Notes under the pieces: generated by a model | What the model saw: the letters and a program-made list of their open reading frames with translations, nothing else | Told to the model about the DNA's origin: nothing | The model's database searches: none | Shown here: positions 21,879 to 22,402 of the stretch, piece after piece | How positions within the stretch are numbered: position 1 is the first letter of the stretch | Layout: each line of letters begins with the position of its first letter | Assembly (NCBI GenBank): GCA_051883695.1 | Contig: JBJEUF010000028.1 | Span: 1 to 22,402 of the forward strand | Direction of reading: 5' to 3' | Origin: UBA11524 sp051883695 | GTDB lineage: Bacteria > Bacillota > Clostridia > Christensenellales > Aristaeellaceae | Length of the DNA stretch: 22,402 nt | Made by a program: the position numbers and the translations under genes

Positions 21879-22402
21879 ATGTCCGTTAAGGTTGCAATCA
21901 ATGGCTTTGGCCGTATTGGCCGTCTGGCTTTCCGTCAGATGTTCGGCGCTGAGGGCTACGAGGTTGTCGCGATCAATGATCTGACCTCCCCCAAGATGCT
22001 GGCCCACCTGCTCAAGTATGACTCTGCCCAGAAGGGCTACTGCGGCGTGATGGGTGAGAACCTGCACACCGTCGAAGCCACCGATGATTCCATCGTCGTC
22101 GACGGCAAGGAAATCAAGATCTACGCCGAGAAGGATGCCGCGAACTGCCCCTGGGGCGCTCTGAACGTGGATGTCGTGCTGGAGTGCACCGGCTTCTACT
22201 GCTCCAAGGACAAGTCCATGGCGCACATTAACGCCGGCGCCAAGAAGGTCGTCATCTCCGCTCCCGCCGGCAACGACCTGAAGACCATCGTTTACAACGT
22301 CAACAACGAGATCCTGACCGCTGATGATCAGATCATCTCCGCTGCTTCCTGCACCACCAACTGCCTGGCTCCCATGGCCAAGGCTCTGAACGATGCGTTC
22401 CC
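21879..22402 (+). CDS. gap: Glyceraldehyde-3-phosphate dehydrogenase, N-terminal part (runs off the window)
   Basis: The first 174 codons of a type I GAPDH are present; the gene continues past the window end. The NAD-binding motif INGFGRIGR is at residues 7-15 and the catalytic cysteine is C158 in AASCTTNCLAP, a motif specific to this enzyme. GAPDH oxidises glyceraldehyde-3-phosphate to 1,3-bisphosphoglycerate in glycolysis. Codon choice is strongly biased (AAG, GGC, ATC, CTG), as expected of a highly expressed gene. AAGGAGG lies eight bases before the ATG and a near-consensus promoter lies further upstream. The preceding operon ends in a terminator, so this gene is independently transcribed. 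Confidence 0.97.
   Translation, partial: MSVKVAINGFGRIGRLAFRQMFGAEGYEVVAINDLTSPKMLAHLLKYDSAQKGYCGVMGENLHTVEATDDSIVVDGKEIKIYAEKDAANCPWGALNVDVVLECTGFYCSKDKSMAHINAGAKKVVISAPAGNDLKTIVYNVNNEILTADDQIISAASCTTNCLAPMAKALNDAF

Overview
The window looks like chromosome from a GC-rich anaerobic Bacillota, most likely a gut- or rumen-type Clostridia. This is inferred from strong AGGAGG-type ribosome binding sites, sigma-A promoters of the TTGACA-N17-TACAAT type, a flavoredoxin-rubredoxin (Hrb-like) protein, a PrsA-like foldase, and DUF378, DUF2752 and TM2 small membrane proteins. No rRNA, tRNA, insertion sequence, CRISPR array or phage gene was recognised. The genus cannot be named from the sequence alone.

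Layout. 1-431 is non-coding, hairpin-rich DNA with a promoter. 432-2767 (+) is a two-gene unit: an integral-membrane acyltransferase and a CE4-type polysaccharide deacetylase. 2791-3015 is a cluster of six consecutive perfect hairpins between convergent genes. 3059-6349 (-) holds an unrecognised 273-aa protein, a secreted PpiC/PrsA-type foldase and a flavin reductase carrying two rubredoxin modules. 6566-11272 (+) holds a secreted C69 peptidase and a 1001-aa secreted Sel1-repeat protein made of two homologous halves. 11422-13401 (+) is a GH31 alpha-glycosidase with its own promoter and a possible operator. 13522-14345 (-) holds a zinc-ribbon/TM2 protein and a DUF2752 protein. 14461-16060 (+) holds a DUF378 protein and a DUF1015 protein.

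16250-21655 (+) is the most interesting part: four tightly spaced genes for exported, helix-rich proteins. The first is a 981-aa protein with one N-terminal membrane anchor, about 750 residues of proline-free coiled coil built from 42- and 14-residue repeats, and two C-terminal FMN-binding domains with intact SGAT/TGAT flavinylation motifs. The second and fourth are shorter membrane-anchored coiled coils. The third is a secreted fusion: helical segment, an FMN-binding-like domain whose SGAT has become SEAK, then a complete barnase-type ribonuclease with every catalytic residue present. No barstar-like inhibitor is visible nearby. I propose a cell-surface system of flavin-tipped stalks with an associated extracellular RNase; the domain assignments are read from sequence, the joint function is inference.

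The window ends inside a glyceraldehyde-3-phosphate dehydrogenase gene (21879 onward) with a strong promoter of its own.
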